From assembly GCA_003669555.1 (NCBI GenBank), contig QWOS01000025.1, positions 1 to 64,000 of the forward strand: 64,000 nucleotides of DNA, read 5' to 3'. Shown here piece after piece: positions 33,850-43,633 of the stretch. The DNA comes from Planctomycetota bacterium. Its GTDB lineage: Bacteria > Planctomycetota > Planctomycetia > Gemmatales > Gemmataceae. The translations under genes were made by a program, and so were the position numbers. Each line of letters begins with the position of its first letter. Positions within the stretch are counted from its first letter, which is position 1. The notes under the pieces were generated by a model. It was not told where the DNA came from and ran no database searches. It worked only from the letters and a program-made list of their open reading frames with translations.

Positions 33850-36800
33850 GTGATTTTCTCCGTGCTCAAATGCGTTCAGGCCCGGGATTTTCTCCTTCAT
33901 CCAGATGGCGCGGATATCCCGCACCTGATGGATCATCTTGTTATTTGCCCTACCTGCCAGCGGTTTTTCTCGGCAAACGAACCCGCCTTTGAGAGACTGT
34001 TGGCACAAGATCCCCTGGGTGCTCTCAGTGACCTGGCGGTGGAAGCCTTTCGGCGGTTGGAGCGAGGGGGGGGAAGCGGGTCAGGAGGTCTGGATGCGCC
34101 TCCGTGGCCGGTGGTGAAGATTCCCGGATACGCTTTGGGCGAACAAATCGGCCAAACGCGCAGCAGCCGGGTCTTTGTCGCCACCCAGGTGAGCCTGGAT
34201 CGCCCGGTGGCCCTGAAGGTGGTCCGGATTCAGGACGGCTGGCAAAACCATCAGTTCGTTGCCCGGGAAGCGGCGGTTCTTGCGGCCCTGAAGCATCCAA
34301 ATATCCTCACGATCCACGAAACCGGGATCTGGCAGCAAGGGATTTGGTTGGCCCTGGAGTATTGCCCCGAAGGCAGTCTGGCAGGCATGCTCGATCTGGC
34401 CGGCCCCTGGGAACCGATGAAAGCCACGATGCTGATCCGCAAGATTGCCATGGCGGCACATTGCGCCCACGAGCTTGGCATTGTCCATCGCGATATCAAG
34501 CCCGCCAATATTCTCATCGGGTCTAACGACGAGCCCAAACTGGCCGATTTTGGCTATGCTGAAAATTCGTCTCCCGATCTGGGTTTTGAAACACCACTGG
34601 ATGTGGTGGGTACTCCTGCCTATATGTCTCCCGAGCAGGCGCAGTCGCGGCCGCTGGATCGCCGTTCCGATGTCCATGCGCTGGGTGCGGTGCTCTATCA
34701 CCTGCTGACAGGCAGAGCCCCGTTCCGCGCATGCAACAACTTTGAAGCGATGATGCTGGCGGCGCACACCATGCCTGCGCATCCCTGCCTGGTTTATCCA
34801 GCCCTGTCCAGAGACCTGGGCGAGATTTGCATGAAATGCCTGGCCAAAGACCCCTATGGCCGTTATGGCACCGCTAAGGAACTGGCGCTGGACCTTGAGC
34901 GTTTTATGAATGGGAAAGAGGTCCGTGCCTATCCCTTGAGCAGCCAGGAGCAAGCCTGGCGCTGGGTGCGCCGGAATAAAATGGTTGCCGGGGCGATTGT
35001 GGCGGCATTGACCTTGCTGGTGGTATCGGTGTTTGGTTTTGCCATACTCAGCCTGTGGGCCATGCATGAAAGACACTTGGCCCAGGAAAACGAAAATCGC
35101 GCGCTGGAGCAGCAGTCTGCCGCCGGGTCGATGGCCTATCTCAACAAGGTCCAGCGGGCTCATTTCGAATGGGAATACGGTTCGCCCCGTGTGGCCGTGG
35201 ATCTGCTGGAGTCGTGCGCCTTCCAGTATCGGGGCTGGGAGCATGATTTTGTCACCACCCGAACCCGGCAAAACCAGGTGACCCTCCAAGGGCATGCCAA
35301 GGATGTGAATGGTGTCGCCATTGCCCCCGATGGCAAATCGTTCGTGTCGGCCAGTGATGACGGCACGGCCAGGCTCTGGGACCTTACCACTGGCGAGGAA
35401 AAGGGAACGCTGCTGGATACCGGGGGCATCCCCTTGAGGGGCGCGGTATATTCCGCTGATGGAAGCGTCCTGGCGGTGGCGGGGAAGAACCGCCTGGTGC
35501 ATCTTCGGGCCATCAATAAACAGCAGGAAGTGGTCTCCACCGTGCAAACGGCTTTTGTGGCGTCGGTGAACTCCTCAGGGTTCGGTGAGACGATCGCCCT
35601 GACCCCGGATGGGGCAACCCTGTTGTGCGAAGTGGAACACCAGGGAATTGGGGCCTGGGATACCCACACCGGTTTGGCGCTGCGGCAGTTCCCGGACTGG
35701 CCACAGGGAGTGGTGCGATCCGTCGCTGTCAACCCGGCGGGGACCTGGGTCGCTGCAGGGGGTGGGGATGGCCATGTCGTGGTGTGGGAGGTGGCCACGG
35801 GGCGCAAGATCTGGACCATTCGGATCAATGAGGCGGCTGTGCGCTGCCTCTGTTTTTCAGCAGATGGCCTCACTCTTTTTGCCGGTTCTGATAGCAACTT
35901 CATCCAGGCACTCGGTGCCGGGGATGGCAAACTGCTCCGGGAGTTCAGGGGGCATCAGGATTCAGTAGCAAGTGTGGCGGTCAGCGCGGACGGGAAATTG
36001 CTCGCAAGCGGCAGTGATGACAACCTTATCAAGATCTGGGAATGTGCCAGTGGTGCCTTGCTTGAGACCCTCATCGGCCACAGCGATACCGTGCGGTGCG
36101 TCCGGTTCGCGTCCAGCGGTCACCGGCTGGTCAGTTGCGGTTGGGATGACACCATCAAGGTCTGGAATCCCCGGGCTAGCCAGCAAGCCCGTCTTCCGCA
36201 CCCCGGTTCGGTGATCCGTTGCCTCAATTTTAGCCCCGACGGAAAGCTGCTGGCCACTGGGGCCCACGACCGGCTTGTCAGGGTTTGGGATAGCCACTCA
36301 GGCCGGCTCCTGCATGCGCTGGCGGGCCACAACGACCGGGTACAGGCCCTTGCCTTCCATCCGGGTGGGGAATTACTGGCGACATGCAGTTCCCGGCCAG
36401 ACACCACCTTGCGCATCTGGGATCCCGTGGCTGGCACGCAAAAAAGCATTTTCGAGAGTGAAGGGCCGACCGTCTCGAAAATATGCTATTCCCCGGATGG
36501 CAAGTATATTTATGGAGCCTGTGATGGTGGCAGAATCCTGGTTATTGACGCCAGATCCGGGGCAATCGTGCGTAGTTTTCAGGCCCATGAAGAGGCATCT
36601 ATCGGGCTTGCGATCAGTCCCGACGGCCGCTGGCTTGCCAGTGGCGGTGACGACCGCCTGATCCACCTGTGGGATACTACCGACTGGAGTCTGGCCCAGT
36701 CGCTGCGCGGCCACGAGAGCCCGGTTCTGTGCCTCGCGTTCAATTCCGATGGCAGTTGTCTGGCCAGTGGCGGGGAAGACGCGCGCCTGGTTGTCTGGGA

Positions 36801-37365
36801 TTGGCGGCATGCCCGGAAGGTGACAACCATCCGCGGGCATACGGGCGGCATCACCAGCGTGCAGTTCAGCCCCGACAGTCGCTGCCTGCTGAGTAGCAGC
36901 TTTGACAAGACGGTCCGTATCTGGAATCCTTTGAATGGTGACGAATTCATCACACTTCCCAGTCACCTGACCGCTTCCCGCTGTGCCTCCTTCAGCCCGG
37001 ATGGCAAGCGCGTTGCCAGTGGCAGCGATGAGGGGGCGATCCACATCCACGAGGCTTCCAGCCAGATGGAAAGCTTTCGCATCCGGGGGGGGCAGAGCCC
37101 CTTCACCCAGGCGGGATTTCTTAGCTCGGCGGATTTGATCGTGACAGCCAACGAGGTAGAGGAACTGTCTTTCTGGGATCCGGGCACTGGCAGGGAAGTG
37201 GCGGCCCCTGCCCTGATGGAGGATGCCATGCCAGATAGTGAGGATGGAAAATGGATTGTGGAGAGGCGTGGGCAGGATGTGGTGCTGGTGGACAAGAAGC
37301 TGCGTAATACCCGTAAGGCTGAAGACCGCAACAGACTCAGGGAATGGGCTGCCCGCAAGGATTGA
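33850..37365 (+). CDS. Membrane Ser/Thr protein kinase fused to WD40 propeller
   Basis: The 1171-aa protein starts at GTG 33850; GTG 33862 has a better-placed G-G-A-G, so the exact start is open. An N-terminal segment holds C-P-T-C. The kinase domain (about 93-360) has Lys123 (V-A-L-K), Glu140, H213-R-D-I-K-P-A-N, D233-F-G and S-P-E. The Gly loop is degenerate (G-Q-T-R-S-S-R-V). A transmembrane helix at about 377-403 is followed by roughly a dozen WD40 repeats (about 470-1130; endings such as I-K-I-W, V-R-V-W, I-H-L-W), probably two propellers. Kinase-WD40 fusions are frequent in Planctomycetota and thought to sense or scaffold. No sigma factor gene is next to it, unlike many homologues. Confidence 0.92.
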   Translation: MIFSVLKCVQARDFLLHPDGADIPHLMDHLVICPTCQRFFSANEPAFERLLAQDPLGALSDLAVEAFRRLERGGGSGSGGLDAPPWPVVKIPGYALGEQIGQTRSSRVFVATQVSLDRPVALKVVRIQDGWQNHQFVAREAAVLAALKHPNILTIHETGIWQQGIWLALEYCPEGSLAGMLDLAGPWEPMKATMLIRKIAMAAHCAHELGIVHRDIKPANILIGSNDEPKLADFGYAENSSPDLGFETPLDVVGTPAYMSPEQAQSRPLDRRSDVHALGAVLYHLLTGRAPFRACNNFEAMMLAAHTMPAHPCLVYPALSRDLGEICMKCLAKDPYGRYGTAKELALDLERFMNGKEVRAYPLSSQEQAWRWVRRNKMVAGAIVAALTLLVVSVFGFAILSLWAMHERHLAQENENRALEQQSAAGSMAYLNKVQRAHFEWEYGSPRVAVDLLESCAFQYRGWEHDFVTTRTRQNQVTLQGHAKDVNGVAIAPDGKSFVSASDDGTARLWDLTTGEEKGTLLDTGGIPLRGAVYSADGSVLAVAGKNRLVHLRAINKQQEVVSTVQTAFVASVNSSGFGETIALTPDGATLLCEVEHQGIGAWDTHTGLALRQFPDWPQGVVRSVAVNPAGTWVAAGGGDGHVVVWEVATGRKIWTIRINEAAVRCLCFSADGLTLFAGSDSNFIQALGAGDGKLLREFRGHQDSVASVAVSADGKLLASGSDDNLIKIWECASGALLETLIGHSDTVRCVRFASSGHRLVSCGWDDTIKVWNPRASQQARLPHPGSVIRCLNFSPDGKLLATGAHDRLVRVWDSHSGRLLHALAGHNDRVQALAFHPGGELLATCSSRPDTTLRIWDPVAGTQKSIFESEGPTVSKICYSPDGKYIYGACDGGRILVIDARSGAIVRSFQAHEEASIGLAISPDGRWLASGGDDRLIHLWDTTDWSLAQSLRGHESPVLCLAFNSDGSCLASGGEDARLVVWDWRHARKVTTIRGHTGGITSVQFSPDSRCLLSSSFDKTVRIWNPLNGDEFITLPSHLTASRCASFSPDGKRVASGSDEGAIHIHEASSQMESFRIRGGQSPFTQAGFLSSADLIVTANEVEELSFWDPGTGREVAAPALMEDAMPDSEDGKWIVERRGQDVVLVDKKLRNTRKAEDRNRLREWAARKD

Positions 37366-37474
37366 GCGCGCCGCCTGGTCTGCGGGGACAAGCCGCCGGG
37401 ATTGAAATGAGAAACTGAAACAATGTGACCAGGCACTGGTGCTCAGACACAACCCGGCTACCGAGTGATGCGCC

Positions 37475-38497
37475 TCAGAGCTTCAGCACCGCGGTGCCCC
37501 AGGTGAGGCCAGCACCAAAGCCGCTGATCACTACCGTTTGCCCACGCTTCACCCGCCCCTGGGCCAAGGCCTCGTCGAGGGCGATGGGGATGGAGCCGGC
37601 GGAGGTGTTGCCATACTTTTCGAGATTGCTGAAAACCTTGCTGCGTGGCACTTTCAGCACATCCACCGCCGCATTGATGATGCGGATATTGGCCTGATGC
37701 GGGATGTACAGGTCCACTTCGTCGGTGCTCAGGCCCGTGTGGCGCAGCACATCCTGGATACTGTCGCACAAAATGGTCACGGCCCAGCGGAAGACGGCGC
37801 GACCGTCCATGTGCAGGAAGTGCAGGCCTTGCTCGATGGTGGCCGCGGTGGGTGGCATGCGGCTGCCGCAGGCAGGGCGGTTGAGCAGGTCGCCGCCGCC
37901 ACCGTCTGAACCGAGGCTCACCGATAGCAAACCCTGGTCTGGATTGCCCCTGGTGAGGATCACAGCGCCGGCACCGTCGCCAAAAAGAGGATATGTCTTG
38001 ATATCTTTTGGGTTGATGACGCGGGAATTGGTGTCGCCACCCACGACCATGACCCGCTCGGCGGCACCTGCCAGCATATAGCTGGCCCCGGTGGTGAGGG
38101 CGTACATGAAGCCTGCACAGGCTGCTTGCACCTCAATGGCTGGGCAGCGCAGGCCCAGGCGATCCTGTAACAGGCAGGCACTGGAGGGAAAACTCATGTC
38201 CGGGGTGAAGGTACCCAGCACCAGCAGGTCGATGGATTCTTTGGCATAGTCGCTTTTGTCGAGACAGCGCTGGGCGGCGATCTGGCAGAGGTCGGTGGTG
38301 GCCTGGTGCGGGAGCGCATGCCGACGCTCCAGAATGCCAGTGCGCTTGACGATCCATTCGGAATCGCAGCCCAGCTCCTTGTGCAACTGCTCGTTGGTGA
38401 TCACCAGGTCAGGCACATAACTGCCTGTGGCTTCAATCTGAATGCCTGCAAGGCGAAAACACTTGGGCCGTTGGTGGGAGGTGCGCTCGTCGCTCAT
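37475..38497 (-). CDS. fabH: Beta-ketoacyl-ACP synthase III
   Basis: The 340-aa protein has the FabH catalytic triad: Cys127 in Q-A-A-C-A-G-F, His267 in I-P-H-Q-A-N and Asn297 in Y-G-N-T-S-A-G-S-I-P. It condenses acetyl-CoA with malonyl-ACP to start fatty acid synthesis. Length is slightly above the usual 320 aa because of an N-terminal extension of about 17 residues. It stands alone here, away from plsX, fabD or acpP, with the kinase gene converging on its 3' end. Confidence 0.93.
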   Translation of the reverse strand: MSDERTSHQRPKCFRLAGIQIEATGSYVPDLVITNEQLHKELGCDSEWIVKRTGILERRHALPHQATTDLCQIAAQRCLDKSDYAKESIDLLVLGTFTPDMSFPSSACLLQDRLGLRCPAIEVQAACAGFMYALTTGASYMLAGAAERVMVVGGDTNSRVINPKDIKTYPLFGDGAGAVILTRGNPDQGLLSVSLGSDGGGGDLLNRPACGSRMPPTAATIEQGLHFLHMDGRAVFRWAVTILCDSIQDVLRHTGLSTDEVDLYIPHQANIRIINAAVDVLKVPRSKVFSNLEKYGNTSAGSIPIALDEALAQGRVKRGQTVVISGFGAGLTWGTAVLKL

Positions 38498-38666
38498 GGT
38501 CGCTTGGCACTTGCCCCCGATGGATCCGCTTGGATGCGTTGATGAATCGCACTGGGGAAAAACCCGAATGGCGAGAGCCGTTTTGACTAAAGCTCTTCCA
38601 GAAGTTTAGCAAATAATCTGGTATTGGCCAGTTGACGGGGCTGAATCCGGCCAGCCCCGATCCGGT

Positions 38667-40088
38667 TCAGGGAGCAGAGGCCCGGAGGGCCTGCTGCAGA
38701 CCCGCCAGGGCCAGGTGCTGGGTGAAAAGGCGCAGGTTTCCATCCTGCTCCGTTTCCCGGAAGCCACCCTCCAGCAAAGGGCGGTACCACTCGGCGAAAT
38801 GCTGTGCCGTGGCCTCGGTGTACTGTTGCTGGGCCAGATACTGGGTTGACCTGTCAACCGCCTCCATCAGGGCCTGATTACGAGGGCTGTCGCCCTGCTC
38901 GCGGGCCAGAATGGCCCCTTCAGCCAAGGTGATCAGGATGGCGGCACAGGTGCTGGTGTTGGGTGGCTGGTTCGACTGGCCAGGAGTGGTCGGGCCTGTT
39001 GCGGGTGGTTGGAAACCGCCCAGAAAACGGGGATGCGCCGGGTCCAGCCGGACTTGTTGCCAACGCATCAGCTCCTCACACAGCGTGTACAGTCGGTTTG
39101 TCGCCTCGCGGTCACCGGTGGTCCGGCTCAGCTCCGCCAGTGCAAGGCCCTGCCAGGGTTGTTCGGCAACAGTCACTGTCCCCTGGGTCACACCAACGCA
39201 TTGCCTGGCCAATTCGGGTTTCCATGCGGAGGGGCGGACCTTGTGGCTCCGCAGTAGCGTGTAGGCCATGAGGTAGCGGGGGCTGGAAGCACAGTCTGCC
39301 TGATTCAGGTTGGCGTGGTGGGATGATTGCAGCGTCTTCTCGTCAAAGGCATGCTTGCGAATATAATTGACCATCTGCTCCGCTTGATCAACCATGTCAG
39401 AAGGAGGGTTCGGCTGTTCAACGATAGCCAGAGCCATCATGGCTGTCCCTTGCAGACGCGGCACCAGGACCTGGGGCACCGAAGTGTAACGGCACTGCGG
39501 GTCGGCGGGGTCGACCATGGAATCCTCCAGAGCGCACAGGAGAGCCTGCAGGGCCCGTGCCTCGTATTTTGCGTCTCCCAGAGCTTGCGCGGCACGGCCA
39601 AGGGCCCAGGCTGCACTCAGCTGACGCAACAGCCCTTCATCGATGACTTCTTCGCGGACAGCTGGCGATACCCCGGGTGAGAATGTGCCTTTTACTCCGT
39701 TCATGCGCGCCAGCCAATCGGCGCCGCGCCGCAGGGTGAAAAGCATTTGCCGGGTGAGCGGCGGCAGGTTGGCGTGGTCTTTTTCCAGACGGGAGGCCCA
39801 ACCCGATCCGGGCAGCTGGGTGGGGGCGACGCCTGGCGCCGAGGACTTCACAATGGGGGCTGGAATGGAGAGCCCAGCCTGCTCCAAACCACCCGGAGTC
39901 GTAAACTGCGCCTGCGCCGGGGCGATCACCCGTGACGGCAAGGGCGGTATCGACTGGGTCGGCAAAGGCGGAAGTGTGTTTGGAGGAGGGAGTGTTTGGG
40001 CCCGGGAGTCGAACCGCAACCGGGCTATCGGGGCCACAAGGGCCACAAAGCCAGCGAGAAACAGGCCGGATATCAAGGTGGACCGCAT
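38667..40088 (-). CDS. Signal-anchored alpha-helical hypothetical protein
   Basis: The ATG ending at 40088 gives M-R-S-T-L-I-S-G-L-F-L-A-G-F-V-A-L-V, a signal anchor, preceded by A-G-G-G-A-A-G. The 473-aa product continues with a Pro-rich linker (about 30-110) and then helical repeats (about 115-470). Features such as L-F-T-L-R-R-G-A-D-W-L-A-R-M-N and A-L-G-R-A-A-Q-A-L-G-D suggest an alpha/alpha toroid like terpene-cyclase or glycosidase relatives. No catalytic motif is evident, so no function is assigned. It is followed by fabH on the same strand with a gap of about 170 bases, and L21 lies upstream. Confidence 0.75.
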   Translation of the reverse strand: MRSTLISGLFLAGFVALVAPIARLRFDSRAQTLPPPNTLPPLPTQSIPPLPSRVIAPAQAQFTTPGGLEQAGLSIPAPIVKSSAPGVAPTQLPGSGWASRLEKDHANLPPLTRQMLFTLRRGADWLARMNGVKGTFSPGVSPAVREEVIDEGLLRQLSAAWALGRAAQALGDAKYEARALQALLCALEDSMVDPADPQCRYTSVPQVLVPRLQGTAMMALAIVEQPNPPSDMVDQAEQMVNYIRKHAFDEKTLQSSHHANLNQADCASSPRYLMAYTLLRSHKVRPSAWKPELARQCVGVTQGTVTVAEQPWQGLALAELSRTTGDREATNRLYTLCEELMRWQQVRLDPAHPRFLGGFQPPATGPTTPGQSNQPPNTSTCAAILITLAEGAILAREQGDSPRNQALMEAVDRSTQYLAQQQYTEATAQHFAEWYRPLLEGGFRETEQDGNLRLFTQHLALAGLQQALRASAP

Positions 40089-40170
40089 GAGCTTCCCTGC
40101 CCGAAGTGAGATGGGACCGGGCGGAAGACCCTCCATGGTCTACCGCACGCAATCCGCATATACGCAAGCT

Positions 40171-40212
40171 AACCGGCGGAACCCAGCCAAAACAAGCTGG
40201 ATTCCGCCGGTT
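40171..40212 (-). terminator. Inverted repeat downstream of L21 gene, likely terminator
   Basis: AACCGGCGGAA (40171-40181) pairs with 40202-40212, with an inner CCAGC/GCTGG stem. It lies 30 bases after the L21 stop on the minus strand. The T tract is weak, so termination is likely but not certain. Confidence 0.5.
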
Positions 40213-40242
40213 TAGTTCCAACGCATAAAAGCAGGCTGCGTG

Positions 40243-40560
40243 TCAGGCTACAGGGACAACGATCTCGTCGATGCGTACCTTGCTGAAATACTGCCGATGG
40301 CCCTTGCGGCGAATGTAGTTCTTGCGGCGGCGATATTTCATGATGCGGGTCTTCTCGCTGGTGATTTCCAGCAAGGTGGCCAGCACCTTGGCACCGGCAA
40401 CAACCGGCTGGCCAATCGTAACCTTCCCGTCATTGCTCAGCAGCAGGACGCGGTCGAGTTCGAGCTTGCTTTCAGGCTCGAGATGGCGCAGGTCGAGCTC
40501 GACCACATCGCCAGCTTTGACCACAAATTGCTTGTTACCATCAACGACCACAGCGTACAT
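40243..40560 (-). CDS. rplU: 50S ribosomal protein L21
   Basis: The 105-aa product is a complete L21: M-Y-A-V-V-V-D-G-N-K-Q-F start, D-R-V-L-L-L, T-I-G-Q-P-V-V and the basic stretch K-Y-R-R-R-K-N-Y-I-R-R-K-G-H-R-Q. L21 binds 23S rRNA in the large subunit. In many bacteria rplU is followed by rpmA (L27) and obg; here the next gene downstream is an unrelated anchored protein. Confidence 0.95.
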   Translation of the reverse strand: MYAVVVDGNKQFVVKAGDVVELDLRHLEPESKLELDRVLLLSNDGKVTIGQPVVAGAKVLATLLEITSEKTRIMKYRRRKNYIRRKGHRQYFSKVRIDEIVVPVA

Positions 40561-40888
40561 GTCCGCCCCCGACTTGAAAAAAGCATGGCGTGAATCCTGG
40601 GACCACCCAGGGAATAGCTCAACGAAACCCCAAGACTACCATGAATCGGCCATCCTGACCAGTGCGGTTCAGTCGCAGCCGAAGGATTCTGGGATTGGCC
40701 GGGAATTTCGCTTGGATGGAACCGCCTGCCGGGTTAGCCTATCTTTAGTAACCTGCCTGACGAGATGGGTCTGTTCAATCTGACCTGATTGAACCCGGAG
40801 TACCCTGGCTTTGGTTTGCAGAGTTGCCACCTGCCCTCGCGCCCGCCTCAACCTGGATGTCTTCCCCGGTCCCTTTGGAACTTCTGAC
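40561..40888. other. Divergent region between rplU and the PPC gene
   Basis: About 330 bases with no gene seen. It must hold the rplU promoter and probably that of the PPC-domain gene, but no clear boxes were picked out. Confidence 0.4.
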
Positions 40889-42943
40889 ATGCAACCAACA
40901 CCTGCTGACTCCCTGCCACTTTTCAAGTTGGGTGGCCGCCTGGTTTCCCGAGGGTTGGTGGGCCGTTTGTTGGCTTTTGCCACAGGCTGCAGCATTTTTC
41001 ATGGCCAGGCCGGGGCGCAGAATCCCCTGCAACCTGCTGTCAATCCCCTGGCTCCCTTGTCCTATCCCCGTGGCCAGGGCTTTGACCTGAATCTGGCTGG
41101 CACGCAATTGGCACAGCCCAGCGGACTGATGCTGAGTTTCCCCGCCCAGGTGTCTTTCCCGCCCGAAAATAAAAATGGCACCGAACCAGCCAGGTTGCTG
41201 GCCCGGGTGCAGCCCCGCCCGGATACGCCCGCTGGCTTGCATGTGGCCCGGTTGGCCACCCGCCTGGGGGTTGGGCCGGACCGTCTCCTTTGGCTGGATG
41301 ACCTGCCTGGCCTGCAGGCTTTGCCAGCCGCCCGCAACAAGGCCACCCCGCAAGTGATCACCCTGCCGTCACTGGTCCAGGGCCGGGTGGATGCCGAGCA
41401 GGCCGACTGGTTCCGGTTCAGGGCTGAAGCCAGGCAAACCCTGGTATTCGAAGTGATTGGCAGACGCCTGGGCAGTGCGGTTGATCCGCAAATCACCCTT
41501 TTTGACGCGGTTGGCCGCGAATTGAAGAAAGGGCATGCCAACGATGCCCCGGGTCTGCAGTCAGACCCTCGTTTGGTGTTCACTTTCCCTGTGGCTGGCG
41601 AGTTTGTGGTTCAGGTGCGCGATACGGCCTGGCAGGGCGGGGCCGACTTCCATTACCTGCTGCGGGTGGCTGATTGTCCAGCTGCAACATGCGCTGTGCC
41701 TTTGGCCATCAGGCGAGGCAGTAAAGCCCTCGTGGGATTCGCGGGGCCTCGTGTGGATGGACTGGCCCCACTGGAAGTGCAGGCCCCGTCCGATCCGTTT
41801 TTGTCAGCGATACGCGTAACTCCCCGGGGGCTGACCGGTCAGCCAGGGACGCCGGTGGAAGTGCAGCTTTCCGACCTGAATGAGCTGGTGGAACAGGAAC
41901 CCAACGACACAGCCGACAAGGCCCAGAAGTTGCCTGGTGCCTGCGGCATGACCGGGCGGATCGAAAAGCGAGGCGATATCGATCGTTATTCTTTCAAGGC
42001 CAGCAAAGATCAGCGCTGGATCATTGAGGCAAAAACCATCGAGCTGGGCAGCCCGGCAGAGGTTTTGCTCACGGTTTTTGATGCCAAGGGCGCCAAACTG
42101 GCCGAAACCAACCCGACAGCGGCGGCCCGACTGGACTGGAAAGCCCCAGCCGATGGCGATTTTCAAGTGCAGGTCGAACATCTCCACCTCTGGGGAGGCC
42201 CAGACGAGGTGTACCGGGTGACTCTGGAGCCATTTGCCGCCGGATTCACGCTGGCATTGCAGGCGGATCGTTTTGAGGTCCGCCGTGATGGCTCGGTGGA
42301 GATACCCGTGCTGGTTACCCGCCAGGACTATGCCGGTCCAATCGAGATCAGCGCCCAGGGCCCTTTGGGTATCACAGGCACGCTCAGTATTGCCGCCGGG
42401 CAGCCCGCCAAGCCTGCCGAGCCGGCAGGTTCCCTCAGGCTGACCTGTCCGGGAAACCTGCCGCTGGGGATTCACCCGCTGGTTGTTCTGGGCACTGCCG
42501 ATGTGGCTGGGGTCAGACTGGCACGGGCGGCCAGCGTCCTGGGGCCGATTCGGGCAGGAATGGCCAATCTGAGCCGCTTGCCAACGGCGTGGGAAAGCCA
42601 GGCGGCTTTGGCGGTGATTGAGAAGGCACCTTTCCAGATCACTGCCAGGCTGGAACCGGTCACCCCGGTTGCCCCCGGCAAGGAGACTGTTCTGGTGGTG
42701 ACGGTGCAGCGTCAAAGCGATTTTCAGGGGGAGGTAGTTCTCAGCGTTGCAGGACTGCCAGCCAATGTCACCACCGCTGCTGTTCCCATTACCAAGGACA
42801 AAACGGAAGCGCGCTTCCCGGTAAAGGCAGCTGCGAATGCAGCGGAAGGAAAAGCCAGCCTGGTGGTCACTGGCAAAGGCAAGATTGCTGACAAAGAGCT
42901 GGGCTTCAATGCGGGTGCGGTGGAGTTGACCATCAAAAAATAG
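40889..42943 (+). CDS. Exported PPC-domain protein
   Basis: I start at ATG 40889, which leads to a signal peptide ending G-Q-A-G-A-Q-N; the frame upstream to 40811 is poor. The 684-aa product contains a PPC-like domain with G-R-V-D-A-E-Q-A-D-W-F-R-F-R-A and E-F-V-V-Q-V-R-D. A second follows from the classic E-Q-E-P-N-D-T-A-D-K-A with G-D-I-D-R-Y-S-F-K-A and D-F-Q-V-Q-V-E. The last 200 residues look like tandem beta-sandwich domains. PPC domains occur in secreted peptidases and other surface proteins; no catalytic domain is seen. Planctomycetes have many such proteins of unknown role. Confidence 0.85.
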   Translation: MQPTPADSLPLFKLGGRLVSRGLVGRLLAFATGCSIFHGQAGAQNPLQPAVNPLAPLSYPRGQGFDLNLAGTQLAQPSGLMLSFPAQVSFPPENKNGTEPARLLARVQPRPDTPAGLHVARLATRLGVGPDRLLWLDDLPGLQALPAARNKATPQVITLPSLVQGRVDAEQADWFRFRAEARQTLVFEVIGRRLGSAVDPQITLFDAVGRELKKGHANDAPGLQSDPRLVFTFPVAGEFVVQVRDTAWQGGADFHYLLRVADCPAATCAVPLAIRRGSKALVGFAGPRVDGLAPLEVQAPSDPFLSAIRVTPRGLTGQPGTPVEVQLSDLNELVEQEPNDTADKAQKLPGACGMTGRIEKRGDIDRYSFKASKDQRWIIEAKTIELGSPAEVLLTVFDAKGAKLAETNPTAAARLDWKAPADGDFQVQVEHLHLWGGPDEVYRVTLEPFAAGFTLALQADRFEVRRDGSVEIPVLVTRQDYAGPIEISAQGPLGITGTLSIAAGQPAKPAEPAGSLRLTCPGNLPLGIHPLVVLGTADVAGVRLARAASVLGPIRAGMANLSRLPTAWESQAALAVIEKAPFQITARLEPVTPVAPGKETVLVVTVQRQSDFQGEVVLSVAGLPANVTTAAVPITKDKTEARFPVKAAANAAEGKASLVVTGKGKIADKELGFNAGAVELTIKK

Positions 42944-43048
42944 TCAGAGGCAGGCAGTTACTGGCTGGGTGTAGGAATCCATGCAATCATGAAACAGTGC
43001 CAAGGGTATGGTATTTATCACCCCGAATGATGTGGGAGTTGTGCCGCC

Positions 43049-43207
43049 ATGAGAATTCCGGGACTGCTGGTTTGCGTGTATGTGGCGGGACTTCTGGCCG
43101 GCTGTGGTCCCGGCAAAGTGGAGATTCCCGACGCGAAGGTCGACTCCCCTGATTTTCCGTCAGGTGGCCCTGCCAAAGGTAATAAGGGCGCCAAGGGAAA
43201 CAAGTGA
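43049..43207 (+). CDS. Small lipoprotein (52 aa)
   Basis: ATG at 43049 opens a 52-aa protein with a hydrophobic leader (V-C-V-Y-V-A-G-L-L-A-G-C-G) containing a lipobox L-A-G-C. The mature part is short and disordered, ending in Gly/Lys repeats (K-G-N-K-G-A-K-G-N-K). It is probably lipid-anchored. Function is unknown; a second lipoprotein of similar design follows at 43446. Confidence 0.7.
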   Translation: MRIPGLLVCVYVAGLLAGCGPGKVEIPDAKVDSPDFPSGGPAKGNKGAKGNK

Positions 43208-43445
43208 GCCTGATTTCCCCGCTGTATGCTTGATGTCCCCCGGAAATATGCCAGAGCCCAGCCTGGTAACGGATCAAGTTTTCAACTGTTGGGTTGGTGT
43301 CGGTTGGCCAGGGCAACCCCCGGCAAAAGAGGCATACGGGCTCGTTTTTTCATGAGTCTGGCCAATTGCAGGGGAAGGTTCTAAAATGTCAAAGACCGGG
43401 GATGGTGTTGTGCCTTTCGCCCGGCAAAAACCAGGAGTTTGACTC

Positions 43446-43598
43446 ATGCGTAATGTTGGTATTTTGGCTCTCGCCACCGTGTTCGCCTTCGCCATCACTT
43501 TCACCGGTTGCGGCGAAGAGAAGAAGGCCGCCCCCGCTGCCAAGCCCGCTGAAGGCAAGGGCGGCGCTGCCCCCGCCCCCACTGCTCCCGCCAAGTGA
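43446..43598 (+). CDS. Small Ala/Pro/Lys-rich lipoprotein (50 aa)
   Basis: ATG at 43446 follows A-G-G-A-G by a normal spacing. The 50-aa protein has a leader ending F-T-G-C-G (lipobox) and a mature tail rich in Ala, Pro, Lys and Gly with no fold. A strong terminator follows, so it is a real transcription unit. Function is unknown. Confidence 0.8.
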   Translation: MRNVGILALATVFAFAITFTGCGEEKKAAPAAKPAEGKGGAAPAPTAPAK

Positions 43599-43633
43599 GT
43601 CGGCTGGAATTTGCTGGGCAACTGCCCAGCAGG

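Noticed and set aside
33347-33853. 168-codon frame upstream of the kinase gene
   Set aside because: Composition looks non-coding, there is no recognisable domain or ribosome-binding site, and it overlaps the minus-strand promoter candidate.
40171-40212. CRISPR-like or attenuator structure near rplU
   Set aside because: It is a single inverted repeat just after the rplU stop, better read as a terminator; no repeat-spacer array is present anywhere in the window.
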